64,000 nt of DNA from Inia geoffrensis (GCA_036417435.1 CM070904.1:19264835-19328834); one strand, 5' to 3'. Positions 33,314 through 45,372 are shown, numbered from the stretch's first letter. The notes: a model not told the origin generated them from the sequence alone. Translations and numbers: made by a program.

Positions 33314-34379
33314 TGAAGAGGGTACTCGTAGCAGCCAAGGCCAAGCTTGTTCAGAGTTCAGTGAGCTCTGGGGTTTGGTCTTGGTCAATGGGGAGAGTTT
33401 TATGGGGTCTTAGAGGTCTTAGGGACCCATCAATAGGGGTCTGGGTGCCAGGAGTTTGAGTTTTTTTCTTTTGCCAGGGAGAACAATGGAAGGTTTGAAC
33501 AGTTCAAATTTAATAAAAATTCAGTGGATGCCCAGTTTCCTCTCCATTTCTATTCTTATGTTCCAGATTATTCTATCACCTGCCTTTCCTCTCTGGTCAG
33601 CCAAAGTGATCATGTTTAACCATCAAGTCATTCCTGGGATCCTGGAGCCCCAATTTTCTTTATGAAATCCCGGGATGACCTTGCGGGGAGGTGAATAAAG
33701 AGAGGGGCAGTGAATGCAGAGGAGGTGGCCTCTCCCTTCCCAAAGCAACAGTTTGCCACCATCCAGGAAAGACAGTTTGGTGGGACCTTGCCCTGGTCTT
33801 GATGTATATTTTCCCTACTAACTCCTTATTTGAAAAAGCTATTGAAAGGCTGGGGGCATTGTGGATGAGAGCTTCCAAGATGAGAATGACAAGGAAGCAG
33901 AGAGTATATGCATGAAAAAGTGATTTGGGTCTCATTTTGTATCTTAGGCATTAACTTGCTCTGGGCTGTAGATTTCAGTGGGTGACAGTAGTTGCAAAAT
34001 TTTCAAGATGTTTTATTTTGTTGCGTTTAGAAATTCTAGCTTGTCCTTTTCCTGTCCTTTGCGAAGTTTCTGTATTCATTCATTCATTCATTTTTTGATC
34101 CATTCATCCTATATTGAATGAACCCCTGTGTAAAATTTATTGGGGGGAGGGACCATAACGTCAGTCTCTTGTCTGCCCTCAAGGAGTAGGAAACCCAGAG
34201 TTAGGGGCGAGGGAGGAGTTCCAGGCTTTGCAGGAAAATGTTTGCAGGTTTTATTTCTAATGGCCTCAGGGGCCAGGCAGAGGGGGATTCACCCTTTTGA
34301 ATCAATGCTTGTCTATAACTTAGAGAACCTGGGGGGAGATTCTCTCTTGCAGCCTGAAGTTCTCTTTGAGGTCTGACAT
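33314..34379. other. Unique sequence; (ATTC)n at 34075-34093
   Basis: No gene recognised. A short cattcattcattcatt microsatellite is followed by a tattgaatgaacccctg stretch that may be an old LINE tail. Confidence 0.4.
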
Positions 34380-35010
34380 CAGCAAGAGGCTGATTTTATC
34401 TGGGGAAACAAGCCCCTTATCCAAAGGAGATAACAGCTGTGAGCAAAATTTCCCCAATGCTGGTCCTGTTGACTTACATTTCAAAGGAGAACAATTTCAA
34501 CATGGAATTGCACTTTCCCTCGAGCTGCTAATGCAATAAAATAGCTATAAGCTGCAAAAACTCTTTCAACTTGGCACATATTAAACCTTTCTGAGGTAGT
34601 GCTTTGATTTTTAAGTTTGCGCTTTCGACAGGCAATCAGAGTCTTTAATAGTATGGAGGCCAGAGGGAGAATGTTTCAAAACAGTGAGGATCTTATTATC
34701 GTGTGCAATTAATGAATAATTATTAAAACCCAGAAATAGCTGGAAGAGAAGGAAGAGGTGGCAGAGTGATTCTCTGGTTTCGGGCCTCTAAAGAAACCTC
34801 CAGAAAGGAGAAATATGATATACAGTTTCATGCAATTACATCTTCCACTTTTCCCCCACTGGAAGATCAGTAATTTAAGGAGAGAAAAAAAAATGTCCAT
34901 CACTTAAAAACGAAAAGGTCATTGGCTGATGAATGGGTTCAGTTTGATTTTCAGCATCTGTGGTGTAATTACACTTAAACTAATATAATAATGATAACAA
35001 CAATGACGAC
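34380..35010. other. AT-rich repeat-free block, candidate enhancer
   Basis: Contains many TAAT-core sites: gtgcaattaatgaataatt near 34705-34720, ctgctaatgcaataaa near 34525-34540, and the perfect 12-bp palindrome gtgtaattacac at 34963-34974. No repeat family or ORF. The composition resembles developmental non-coding elements; function is inferred only. Confidence 0.35.
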
Positions 35011-36039
35011 AGTGGAGCATCTGCTCCTTGAATCGATTCCTAAGAGAGTGGGCAGCAGAGCTGTCGCTTGTCGGAGCCACCAGTGAGAACGGTTTAGTTG
35101 TTGAACAAACTCAGTACATGTGCAGGTGTCATAAAGAGAGCCCGTGTGCGCACCGCTTCTGAACGCACATCCCCTGGCCGCTGTCATTTCCAGGTCCACT
35201 TCTGTCAGCTCCTGGCCATCAGGATCTCTCCTCTGTAGGTCTCAGCCCCACCGTTTCCTTTTTGACTCATATCTGGAAAACCCTGTCATCTGTCAAATGG
35301 CTGTTTATGGTTCAAACGCCGGCCTGCTGAGTGGGCCTGTCGCCGGCTGGCACATGGGCTTACGGGCCACCGCTAAGCAGGTACCTCTGGGATGGCTGCC
35401 ACTCCTCTGCATCCCGGCATCCCGGGAAACAGAACGGCGGGCTTGCGGGCTTCCAGACCGCAGCCCGTGCATGTGTTGATTTCTCGGCCGCGTGGGCCGC
35501 TGAGCGCATTGGGGGTCAGCTCACCTTTAAGCAGCCGTTAGTTCCCTCCACTGCTAAGCTGGGCGGTGCCAGAGGAGAGCAGGTGGAATCCACGAGTGCT
35601 TGTGATGGCATTTTCCTGGCAGGAGGTAGCTCATTACTTCGGGCCTCCGTGCAGGGCTGGGTTTTCATGATTGATCTCTCAGGGGTGTTTCAGGAGGCCT
35701 GCCAGCATCACAGGGGCCAAATAGGGCTTCAAAATAAATAAATAGATGGATAAGCGAATAGATAGGGGTAGGGGTGCTGTTGCTTGAGAGTGGTGACAGA
35801 TGTTTTCCATTGTGTGCCATTGCACAAGGGCTCTTGGGATGTTTTCTTTGAAATTCAGCTGCGGGAGGACGTATGACAGCAGACGGTGGATTTGAGGTAC
35901 ACAGGCCATGGGATTCTTAGAGGTCAGATGTGCTGTACTCTGCTCAGATGGTAGGAATGGGGGTGGAAGGGAAGAGGTAGATTCATTTTTCCTCTTTGTT
36001 GCCTCTACCCACTGCCAAGCACTTTCCCTGATCAAAATA
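35011..36039. other. Unique non-coding sequence
   Basis: Includes overlapping + frames at 35144-35741 without domains. No repeats recognised apart from a short aaataaataaatagat run near 35732. Confidence 0.4.
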
Positions 36040-36420
36040 GCAAGAGCTGCTCTTTACTGAGCACTGACTGTATGCCAAGCCCTGTGCTGTGTGCTTCGTG
36101 TGCATTAGCTCATGGAGAGCTTTGAGAAGGATGGTATTAGCCCAGTTGTTACAGATGGGAAAACTGAGCCTAGAGGGGTGAAGTCACTTGTATAAAGTCA
36201 TGTAGTTAGAAACCAAGGGGCAGTTCCCTGGCGGTCCAGTGGATGGGACTCTGCGCTTTCACTGCCAGGGCCCTGGGTTCGATCCCTGGTGGGGGAAACT
36301 AAGATCCCACAAGCCATGCCATGAAAGAAAGAAGGAAAGAAAGGAAAGGAAGAAGAGAAACCGGGGGTGCAACTGGATTTGGAACCTAGGCCTAGTGTAA
36401 TTTTTAAACCAGTGTGCAGT
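36040..36420 (-). mobile_element. MIR interrupted by a SINE
   Basis: Complementary MIR sequence (tttactgagcactgactgtatgcc ... cagatgggaaaactgagcc) stops at 36220 and resumes after the SINE at ~36356 (tggatttggaacctaggcctag). Confidence 0.75.
36221..36355 (+). mobile_element. CHR-related tRNA SINE, short divergent type
   Basis: Head cagttccctggcggtccag, B-box-like gggttcgatccc, (GAAA/GGAA)n tail at 36324-36355. Flanked by agaaaccaagggg (36208-36220) and agaaaccggggg (36356-36367). Confidence 0.88.
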
Positions 36421-37219
36421 CTCTGTGCTAATTGGCTTCTCAGGCAGAGATGCAGCCTGCTTCTTGCAGCCTCCCTTCAGCAGGGGGAGCTTCCGATGCC
36501 CTGAATGCCAGCAGGCTTGAGCCTTCTCAGTGCGTTTAGATGCTCATCCCCAGTCAGAATCACTGCAGCCCCATCCTACTGGGGCCCTGCCACTGCTCTC
36601 TGCCAATGTACCCTCTGTTCTTGGTCTGCCACTGACACACTCAAGACAAGTGTGTTGGGTCCCAATCCTCCTGTCCTACCACCCTGACAGGAGGAGGGCC
36701 ATACCTTTCAGCCTGGTCTTGGAGGCACTTCCTTTGTGTCCTTGTCCAGGAGTCCCTGTCCACAGCCATCTCTGGCTACACCTCTGACCTTCCAGCTTTG
36801 TAATTTAGTGCAAGCCCTGCTTCCTTGTTCTACCATGCTGTGCCCCCCCCCCCACCCCGCTTTCTTCTACTCTACCCTCGTCTCTACCTGGTACCTGTCT
36901 GTTCACTCTTGAAGACTTGGTTTAAACATCCCTTGCCAGGAAAGTCTTTCCTGAGTTTGCGTGACTCTCTGTTACAACTCCCTGCATTCGTAGTAACAGT
37001 CTGGCTACCTGCCTCCCCCATTCTCACTGGACTGTTGAATACATGGGAATACTTCACCCCTTTGGTCACAGACCCTCTGTCAGGTCCACACGGAGACTAA
37101 ATGCTTATCTGCCCCTTGTGGTTTGTTCTTTTGTTCAGGGCTAACTGGTCCAGAATGGACTTGGCTTCAATATCAAAGCTATCGAATCACCCAAGTGTTC
37201 TAGACATAGCCATCATGCA
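36421..37219 (+). mobile_element. L2-like region and unique sequence
   Basis: 36880-37100 resembles L2 (ttgaagacttggtttaaacatcccttgccaggaaagtc...). A C10 run lies at 36843-36852. The rest is unassigned. Confidence 0.45.
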
Positions 37220-37640
37220 GGAACATTCTGGATCAATTAAGATAACGTTAACTGCTAAAACAGACAGCTCCAAAATGTATCATGTATGATGGCTTGATAG
37301 AAGTTTTATTTCTCACTCGTGAAAACATCCAAAGTTCCTGATGGTCAGGAGACGTCCCCAAGCAATGACTCACAAGTCCACAATCTTTCTCCCTCGGGGC
37401 TCTGCCTTAGTCTATAGTCAGTGCGTGGCTCCCAAGGTCGCTGAGTTCATCTGAATAAGGATGGAAGAAGGGGGAAGGGTGTGGAGTAACAGGTGTGGGC
37501 AACTTCCAGGGCCAGTACTGGAGGGCATGCAGTCACTTCTGCCTTCCTTCCTTCTATTGCTGCCAGATCACATGGCCATGCCCGGTGTCCAGGGAGGCTG
37601 AGAAATACAGTTCCTTCTGGGCCAGTTAGCCAGTCTGTGC
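37220..37640. mobile_element. Ancient LTR-like repeat, unassigned
   Basis: Pattern 'aagttttatttctcactcgtg ... gtcagtgcgtggctcccaagg ... tgctgccagatcacatggcca ... gagaaatacagttccttctgg' fits an old MaLR/ERV-type repeat. Family uncertain. Confidence 0.4.
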
Positions 37641-38469
37641 CACACTGTTGACTTCACCATAGCACGGTCTGCGGGATCTTGAAGCACCCAACTTCCTACG
37701 TTCCGAATCTGGGCAAAGTACCCTTCATTCATTTCAGGAGAACGTGGTGCAAGAAAATCTGTCACTTCCAGCTTGCGCCACCAGTGGCTTCATCCCATGA
37801 TTTTTCCTTTCTTGCAAGTAAAGGGTGGCAGAAAGACTGGCCTCTAGATTTATTAAGGCCTCTTTACTTGGCTGTCAAAGATTCCCAGCCATGTCAAGGG
37901 GTGAAGATGGTTGGCCAAGTTGGCAAGTTGAGAGTAACTCAGGTAAAGCACTCTTGCCCATTGCTATCTTCTGAAAACAGTCTATCACTTGATTGAGTTT
38001 TTAACTTAAGTGACCAAGCAAGTGCAAGTTTAGGTGAGAAATCAGTAAGCCTCAGAACACTGGGGAGAGACGAAGCCATTTACATATCTCAGCTTGACTC
38101 AGCTAAGCGTCTCCATTCACTTCTTGGTTGTTATGACCAATTTCCCTCGATGAAATTGCCCTGAAAGCTGCTCGAAGACCTAGTGTACTGATTTGTAAAA
38201 ACAGGCGCTTCCTTCAAGACATGGCTCTCAAAGCACCCTTCCTCCAAGAAAGGCTTTTATCTAATAAAGCCATTCTGCCATCAGAACACCCAGGCTCCTT
38301 GTGGCCTCAGCACGTGGGACCTGAGTTATATAGTGTCAGTTATTGAAATTGAACTTGCCATTTGTTCTAAGTAATGTCCTTCCTTGGGCATCTACAAGTA
38401 GCAAGTATATTTCTTCTCCTCAGGGGCAATTAGTGAAGTGTTTAATTTGAGGCATCACATTTATCATGC
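37641..38469. other. Unique non-coding sequence
   Basis: No repeat family or gene recognised. Candidate conserved stretches at 38080-38180 cannot be verified here. Confidence 0.4.
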
Positions 38470-38890
38470 TGAATCAACTGATGCCCCATGACCCAAACTG
38501 AGCTTCTCATCTACATACATACTTACATGGCAGAATCACCAGCCTGAAGGCACACTGAGTTTCATCTCCCTTCGCCCAGAAGCTCATTCTGCTCATGGTT
38601 GCTCTAGTGTCTCTCTCCATCCGCCCAATGCTGCAGGGCCCCGTATTGACTTTCCTAAATCACCATGGCCAAGTTCCAAGAAGCAAGACCCAAACCTCCT
38701 CCTCACCTTCCTCAGCATTCCTTCCTTCCTAGAGTCAAATTACAGTTTGCTCTCCATCTTAGGAACTTCCCGTGAACCCAGGCATCTCTTTTCTTCAAGT
38801 TCCAGCTCCTTTGATCCCCCCACCAGTCTTGGTTGGTTGGTTCTTTGCTGACATGAGAGATGCATTTTTAATTTCCTGACCCTGTGTGTT
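38470..38890 (+). repeat. Diverged paired segment, copy A
   Basis: Shares ordered blocks with 40410-41090: ccagaagctc, tctctctccatccgccca, cctagagtcaaattacag, and ccgtgaacccaggcatc followed by a polypyrimidine stretch. Either an old local duplication or two copies of one unnamed repeat. Confidence 0.6.
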
Positions 38891-38899
38891 TTTTTTTTT

Positions 38900-39760
38900 A
38901 AATCAGGTTCTGTTCTAATTAGTTCCTACAAGGAGATCGTTGCTTACTCTAAACGCTTTCACACTTAGATCTGTAATTCTTCTGGAATTGATTTTCGTGT
39001 ATGGTTTCAGGTTAGGCACAAGATTTGTTTTTTGCCCTTTGGAGATCCAGTCGACCATGTATTGAAAAGTCCATTTTTTACCTGCTTCCCCGAAGTGTCA
39101 CTTTGTTATAAATCAGGTGACCATATGTGTGTGTATCTGGATGCTCTGTTCGGTTTTGTTGGTGAGTTTATCTCTTCTGGTGCTGCTATCACATGGTCTC
39201 AAGTGTTATAATAGGTCATGATAGCTTGTAGTACAAGTCTTTGCTTCTCATCTCCAAGATTACGTTGGCCAATCTTAGCCCTTTGCATTTCTATATAAAT
39301 TTTAGAATCAGCTCGTAACTGTCTACAAAATATCTGCTGGGATTTTGATTGCTTTTAAATTAATTTGGAGGGGATTTATATCTTTATAACACTGAATTTA
39401 CTTAGGCTTTCTTTAATTCCTCTCATTAATGTTTTATCATTTTTAGTGTAGAGGTCTTGCTGATTGTTTTTAGATTTATTCCCTAAGTATTGATTGTTTT
39501 TAATGCTATTGCAAATTATCCATTTAAAAGTTGACTTTATGTCCAGGGACTTTGCAAAATTCATTTACTAATTTGAGTAGTTTCTCTGTAGTTGCTTTTG
39601 GATGTTCTGTATATAGTCATGGAGTCTGTGAACAAGAGTTTCATTTCTTCTTCCATCATTTTGGTTATTTTTCTTGTCTTGTTGCGCTTGCTACCTGCTC
39701 CAGCCCTGTCACACTCCGAATAGATAACAAACATGTCTGTAAAACTTTTTTTTTTTAACT
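38900..39760 (-). mobile_element. Old L1 (L1M-type) ORF2 fragment
   Basis: Complement of the L1 RT/thumb region, highly decayed. The position of FADD now reads FTDS (39621-39632). No duplication seen, and a T9 run lies at 39748-39757. Confidence 0.75.
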
Positions 39761-39829
39761 CCCCTGTTGTGTGAGATTTTCTGTGTGCTATTGTATCCAC
39801 CCAGAAAATCTTACCTACCTTCATTTTGC

Positions 39830-40350
39830 TTAGGTAAATCTCATGCCCATTTCATACTTCAGCTTAAACTCCTCCTTTAGGAAGATTTCATTGATCCCTC
39901 TGAGACTGGGTGTGGGGAGTGGGAACTGTCTATCATCTGAGGTGATTTAAGAACAGCCCTGAGGACATAAGCTGAAATTGCTTATTTATGAGTTTGTCTC
40001 CTCTGTTGGACTTCAAAGGCAGAAACTCTCCCACGTTCATTACTGTATCACCACCACTTGGCACAGGGCATGGTGTGCCATGAGCACTGCATAAATGTTA
40101 GCCCATCGTCATGCTTGTCCTTATTCTAATGCTTGTCTTCCTCCTCCACGTTCTCATCTAGACACTGAAGCATCGCCCTCATCAGTATCAGGGTCCATTG
40201 AAGTTGCTAAGTTACTTGTCTTTGCCACTAGCCCGTGATGTCCTCAAGGGTAAACATCTTATCTTTTATGCTTATAACCTCAGTGTTTCACACAGTGCCT
40301 GCCTCTTAATAGACACCTAACAAAGGTGAATTAGAGTAAATTAGTGAATA
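39830..40350 (+). mobile_element. L2 fragments
   Basis: Two L2-type 3' segments: 39840-40105 (ttaggaagatttcattgatcc ... ggcacagggcatggtg ... gcataaatgtt) and 40225-40345 (tgatgtcctcaagggtaaac ... cacagtgcctgcctcttaatag). Confidence 0.6.
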
Positions 40351-40409
40351 AATAAATGAACTGGTGGGTGAGTGTTCTTGCTATATGAAACAGGTCCATA
40401 CAGAATGAC

Positions 40410-41090
40410 ATGAGCAGCAAGTTATGGTACCCATACTGCAGAATATAAGCTGAAAGCCAAAACTGATGCCTTAGTTCAGTGTGAATTTCCCTTTGTCCAG
40501 AAGCTCCTCTTAGCTCTGAATTCTTTTTTTTTTTTTTTTTTTTTTTGCGATACGTGGGCCTCTCAACTGTTGTGGCCTCTCCCGTTGCGGAGCACAGGCT
40601 CCGGACGCGCAGGCTCAGCGGCCACGGCTCACGGGCCCAGCTGCTCCGCGGCACGTGGGATCTTCCTGGACCGGGGCACAAACCCGTGTCCCCTGCATCG
40701 GCAGGCGGACTCTCAACCACTGCACCACCAGGGAAGCCCTCTCAATTCTTCTTGATCTCTCTTCACCCATCCAAAGTTGCACTGTCCAGGGTGGCTGTCT
40801 TAAATCATCATTTTAAGCTCCAAGAGCTCCAGAAAACCCAGGATAGATCATTTTCTTGCTCCAAGAATCAAGACTGCTTATCTTAATTTAAAAAAAAAGA
40901 AGTCTTCTTTGGTGTTCTTTCCCCCCTAGAATTAAAGTCTGCTCTTTATCTTGGGACCTCTCCCTGAACCCATGCATCACTTCCCTTCCCGGCTCTCCTC
41001 ATTTTCCCCTCTGCCCACCCCAGTCCTGTTGCTTTGCTGTTTCAAAACCTGAGAGGTGCCTTCTTAAGTTCTCAAATCATGGATTTAATC
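40410..41090 (+). repeat. Diverged paired segment, copy B
   Basis: Counterpart of 38470-38890, interrupted by the SINE at 40526-40738. Matching blocks: gtccagaagctcc, tctctcttcacccatcca, cctagaattaaagtctgctc, and ctgaacccatgcatcac. Confidence 0.6.
40526..40738 (-). mobile_element. CHR-type SINE, short subtype
   Basis: Long T run (40524-40546) and complete body. Target duplication ctct(g/c)aattctt at 40514-40525 and 40739-40750. Confidence 0.97.
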
Positions 41091-41703
41091 TCATCTGCGG
41101 GAACCTGGAAAGAGATTGGGAAAGACGTGTTTTTCATGATTTGTCATCAGGAGCTGTGGTAACTCAGCCATGATCTCACAACCCAGAGACCTGCACTGAA
41201 TGCAGAATGAAATTCTGCTCGGCAGGTCCCCAGAATACCTCATCTCCAACAAGCAGGTGACTCTCCTTCCTTCAGCCTCACCTGGAGGCCTGCCCCTTCT
41301 TTGGTGTTATCTTCGGCTTTCATGCCTTTCTCGAAGGCATCATTACACATTTCCCTCCCGTCTGCAAAGGATGGTCGGTTGTCACGCTGAGATGGGCCAG
41401 GCCGCAGGGCAGCTCCTGATGGAATTTGCTCTATTGAAAAGTGGGCCTGAGGTGTGTTAATGCTAGCTGACTAGAGAATTGCAGGGAGGCGGGTAGGGCC
41501 AATTAACCGGTGAGATCAGGCCCTTGTAGACGCCAACTCTTGCTCCAGGCCTGGTAAGTCACTCATTGTAACTGCACTCCCCCACTCCCCTCTCACTCCA
41601 AATAAACACATCTGCCCAGCCCGGGGGATCAGTTGCTTGCTTCTCCCTGTAGCAATATCTCTGTTTAATTCAAATCTTCTTAGCGGTTCATTTCTAACCC
41701 ACT
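41091..41703. other. Unique non-coding sequence
   Basis: No gene or repeat recognised. Confidence 0.4.
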
Positions 41704-41711
41704 GTTTTGAC

Positions 41712-41876
41712 CTGGGCCAGGACTAGGGTAAGGCAAGTGAGGCAGCTAGGATGGAAAATTTAAGGAGGCACTCACGCTCAGGTGCTGACTCTGCACTTGC
41801 CCCACCCCAGGAGCCAGTGCCTCCTTAAATTTTGTGCCCTAGGCACCTCCCTTGTCTCATCCCAGTCCCAGCCTTG
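41712..41876. mobile_element. Palindromic hAT-like MITE
   Basis: 165-bp element whose two halves are inverted copies. An 18-bp perfect core pair, aaaatttaaggaggcact (41755-41772) and its complement (41816-41833), is embedded in arms of about 60 bp. The outer termini match 18 of 26 (ctgggccagg... against caaggctggg...). It is flanked by gttttgacc at 41704-41712 and 41877-41885, an 8-bp duplication plus one shared base, as expected for hAT elements. No transposase. Confidence 0.7.
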
Positions 41877-42039
41877 GTTTTGACCCAAATGTTTTAAGCA
41901 GGTGATCCTTCAACACGGATTAAATAATCATGGTGAGATTCATAGAAATTCAGAAAGCCCCCTTCGCCTCCAAAACCTTTCCTGTGATCTTTCTACTGAA
42001 CCGTGGTTTTGTCAATCCATGTCTGCCCCTCCCCTCTTT

Positions 42040-42270
42040 CTAGCCAGGTAAGAGCCACTATTTGTTGAGAGTTTGGTATATGTTTGGTTCTGAGCTAGGT
42101 CTGCTCTCAATTTTTATTTATCATTCTCCCAATAACCCTGTGAGATTGTTGGTGTTATTCCAGTTTGCAGATGAGAAAAGGGGCTAGAAGAGGTGGTTCT
42201 TTGCCCAGCTGGAAGGGGGCAGAGCCAGGATTTGGTCCAGATCTGCCCTGCTCCCCAGCATTCCGTACTC
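42040..42270 (-). mobile_element. MIR
   Basis: Complementary order: actatttgttgagagtttggtatatg ... aataaccctgtgag ... ttgcagatgagaaaaggg ... ggcagagccaggatttggtcc. Confidence 0.75.
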
Positions 42271-43055
42271 ATCGAGCTGCCCTGACACCCGAGAGGGCAT
42301 CTGTCACCACACAGGATGAAGCCTTTGAGGTTTTCAGTGGCAGGGATTTGAGTGTAGGGGAAGGCAAGGGGAGAGAGCACCCAGGGACCCAAGAAAAGAG
42401 TGTAGAGAGGAGATTCTGGAGGTAAGGCCAACGGGAGGGTTGAGGAAGAGCCACTGTCCACTTCAAGCTGTTCATGGCGGACTTGAGTGTGGGCCAGAGG
42501 GGATGGACCAGGCTGAGCCTCCACAGCTTCCTTTGGAAGGGGGTAGCCTTCCCTATGCCAGGCACCCTGGTCTACACCTCCCCTCTACCTGGCAGCATCC
42601 TTGCCCTGTAATGGAGCCCGTCTAAGCGCTCCGATATGTGTGGTGTCCCTGTGCTTTTGCTCAACGAAATGTCACTCTGCAGTCTCTCCGCGCCTGTTCC
42701 CGTCCTCCCCTCCTGGATTCTGTTTCCTCCTTTTCAGCCAGCAAAATCCTACTTCTTCCCCAAGGCCCATTGGGAGTATCGCCTCTCTAAGAAACCCTCT
42801 TCAGCTTTTCACTTTCCCCCCCGGCCTTCTGCAGAACGCAATCGTTCTCTCTGGCCATGGGTCTTCATTCTTGCAGTTTTCTAGGACCTCCTATTGTAGG
42901 GTTGTCTGTCTCTGAATGCAAGTCAATTTCTGATCCCATACGAGCTCCTTGAGCGCAGACACTGGGCTTCTTTCTTCACTGCTTTTCTGCAGCGTTCCAA
43001 TGCTACCGTGCATCATTCTAGGATTTCTTTTACCACCTTCCCAGAGAATATTCTG
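42271..43055 (+). mobile_element. L2-like segment with unique flank
   Basis: 42660-42990 fits L2 (cctccttttcagccagcaaaatcc ... acgagctccttgagcgcagacactggg). 42271-42650 is unassigned. Confidence 0.5.
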
Positions 43056-43059
43056 CTTT

Positions 43060-44340
43060 TCCCCATAAAGTTGTTTTAAAGAATCAAAGCACATAGGAGT
43101 ATATAAAGGGGAAACCGAAGCTCCCTCCTCTCCCGGTTCTGTTGCCCCGTGGTATCCACTGTGGAACCTGATGCCTCTTCTTCCAGAGGTTTCTCTCTAC
43201 GAACACAGATGCACAGAAACACATCCATCCATAGACACACTTCTTTGATTTTTTTTTTTTTTCCCAGTAGCACAAACTACGCATATGTTTTGTGCATTCC
43301 TTTTTTTCTACTTAACAGTGCAGTGTAATCTCGGGTCCATTTCAGTGCATACAGAATTGTCTCATTTGTTTAACAACTATGCGTGGATGTACCATAATTA
43401 TTAAGTATCTTCTGTTGCTGGATACTTGGGTTGTAAGAATTTTTTCTGGCAGCAGAATTTCTTGTACTAAAATATTTGCACGTTTGACTAAGAGTCCTAT
43501 GCACGTTTTATGGCTTAGAGTCCTAGAGATGGAGTTCCTGGGGAAAATAGCATGTGTCTTTGGATTGTAGAGGATATTACCCAGTTGCCTTCAAGGGAGT
43601 TGGGCAAATTTTCCCTTTGAACAGTGAATAGGAATTGCCTCCACCCCATTTCCATACTGGAACCTTACCAATATTGTATATACCAATCTTTCAAACCGTT
43701 GTGAAGGGCAAAAATGAGATCTAATTGTGGTTCTGATTTACATTTTTTTTCGTATGTTGGTAAAGTTAATTATTTTTTGGTATATTTATTGCCATTAATT
43801 TTGCCTATTGCCGTCCTTCATCTACCTTTCTTTGGGACCGCTAATCTTTTTCTGTTGGTTTCTTTTATTTATTTACTGGGTTGCGTTGGGTCCTCATTGC
43901 TGCGCCTGGGCTTTTCTCAAGTTGAGGCGAGCAGGGGCTTCTCATTGCGGTGGTTTCTCTTGTGCACAGGCTCTAGGCGCGCAGGCCTCAGTAGTTGTGG
44001 TGCACGGGCTCGGTAGTTGTGGTGCGTGGGCTCGGTGGTTGTGGTGCACGGGCTTAGTTGCTCCATGGCATGGGGGATCCTCCTGGACCAGGGATAGAGC
44101 CTGTGTCCCCTGCATTGGCGGCCGGATTCTCAACCACTGCGCCACCAGGGAAGTTCCTTTCTGTTGATTTCTAAGACCTCTTTTTATATTGGGTAATTTT
44201 ATATTCAGCATTTGTTTGTTGTATGTACAGGAAATATTTCCCCCAGTTTATCTTTTCATTTGTTCATTGAGTTATTATTATTACTTTTAATGAAAGCTTT
44301 TAAAATCCTTTCTAAAAGTTCAGGTTCTCTTTACTGTAAA
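43060..44340 (-). mobile_element. Old L1 3' end, split by a SINE
   Basis: Complement of an L1M/L1ME-type 3' region (ttctgttgctggatacttggg ... ggaattgcctccaccccat). It stops at 43848 and resumes at 44173 after the SINE. Confidence 0.65.
43864..44157 (-). mobile_element. CHR-type SINE, long subtype
   Basis: Tail tttatttattt at the left, head ending gccaccagggaag. Target duplication tttctgttggtttct (43849-43863) and tttctgttgatttct (44158-44172). Confidence 0.95.
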
Positions 44341-44349
44341 ATATGAGTA

Positions 44350-44510
44350 TAAGCTTTGAACTTCAACCTGAGTTCAAACCCAGGCCACACAGCTTTCTCT
44401 GTGTACGTGCCCAAGTCCCTTAACCTCTCTGAGCCTCGGGGTCCTCATCTGTTCTTAGAAGTAACGTTGGGAATAAATCAGACAGTGGCACTGAGTGAAC
44501 GTTGACAAAA
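44350..44510 (+). mobile_element. MIR
   Basis: Shows gagttcaaacccaggccacacag ... gcccaagtcccttaacctctctgagcctc ... ctcatctg. Confidence 0.8.
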
Positions 44511-45360
44511 ATGGTTGGAATTAACAGAGAACCACCTCTGGAAGCCGGCAGTAGGCTCTCTCTGGTTTGATGCTGCCCCACGCCCCCTCTACTACCCACT
44601 GTGTTTCTTCTCTCAAACTCTCTTCCTTGGTCAGGGGTGGCGGTTGGTTCCCTTTAAATACGCCCTTCCTTTTCCCACCCTGGAAAAATCCAGGTGAGAA
44701 GATTCTGGCTCCCTCCTCCTTGATTGATCAGGAAAGTGGGAAAAGAAAGCATTCCTTAAGTTAGATGCCTGTTCCCCTAGCTAGGCCATCTGGCACCTGA
44801 CAGAGGTCGCCCCGGCATTCTCCCACTCACATCGCTGAAACTTACTAAACCTCATCATTTCAGCCTTAGATCAATTTGCTGGATTTTCATTTCGTCTTCC
44901 AGTTGTTCGTTCCCTCTTTCACGCAGACTAGTAATTTCAGAGGCTGTATTATAATTTCGAGATGTTGCTTTCGAAGCATTACAAAACATTAAAGTACATT
45001 TAAGCCTTGAATTGGCCCTTAAGATTATTGCAGGAAATGAGGGCCTTCTGGATCATAAATGTGACAATAGATTGAGAACACAGCTTCTATTATGGCTAAA
45101 TGGGGACGAAGAGGAAAGACGTGTTGAGTACACAGGCAGTTCTTGGCGGGTGCTGAGGAACCCAGGGAAATGGAGGCTGCCGCTGGAGGATGGGGGCTGG
45201 CCTGGGTGGGAAACTTGGGAGGGGGACGCACCATCCCCAAGGCAGAGGCGCACAGAGCACCCTCCCTGCCTGAGAAGCGTACTGGGCCTGCTGTGGGCTT
45301 TGGGGGCACAGACTCCGGGCCTGTCTGGGTTTTATGATCATCTGCCACCCCACTCCATCC
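44511..45360. other. Unique sequence; AT-rich block at 44830-45060
   Basis: No repeat recognised. 44830-45060 has a conserved-element look (gactagtaatttcagaggctg, cattacaaaacattaaag). The + frame starting at 45012 stays open only by reading through the next SINE. Confidence 0.35.
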
Positions 45361-45372
45361 TCCCCTATCTTT

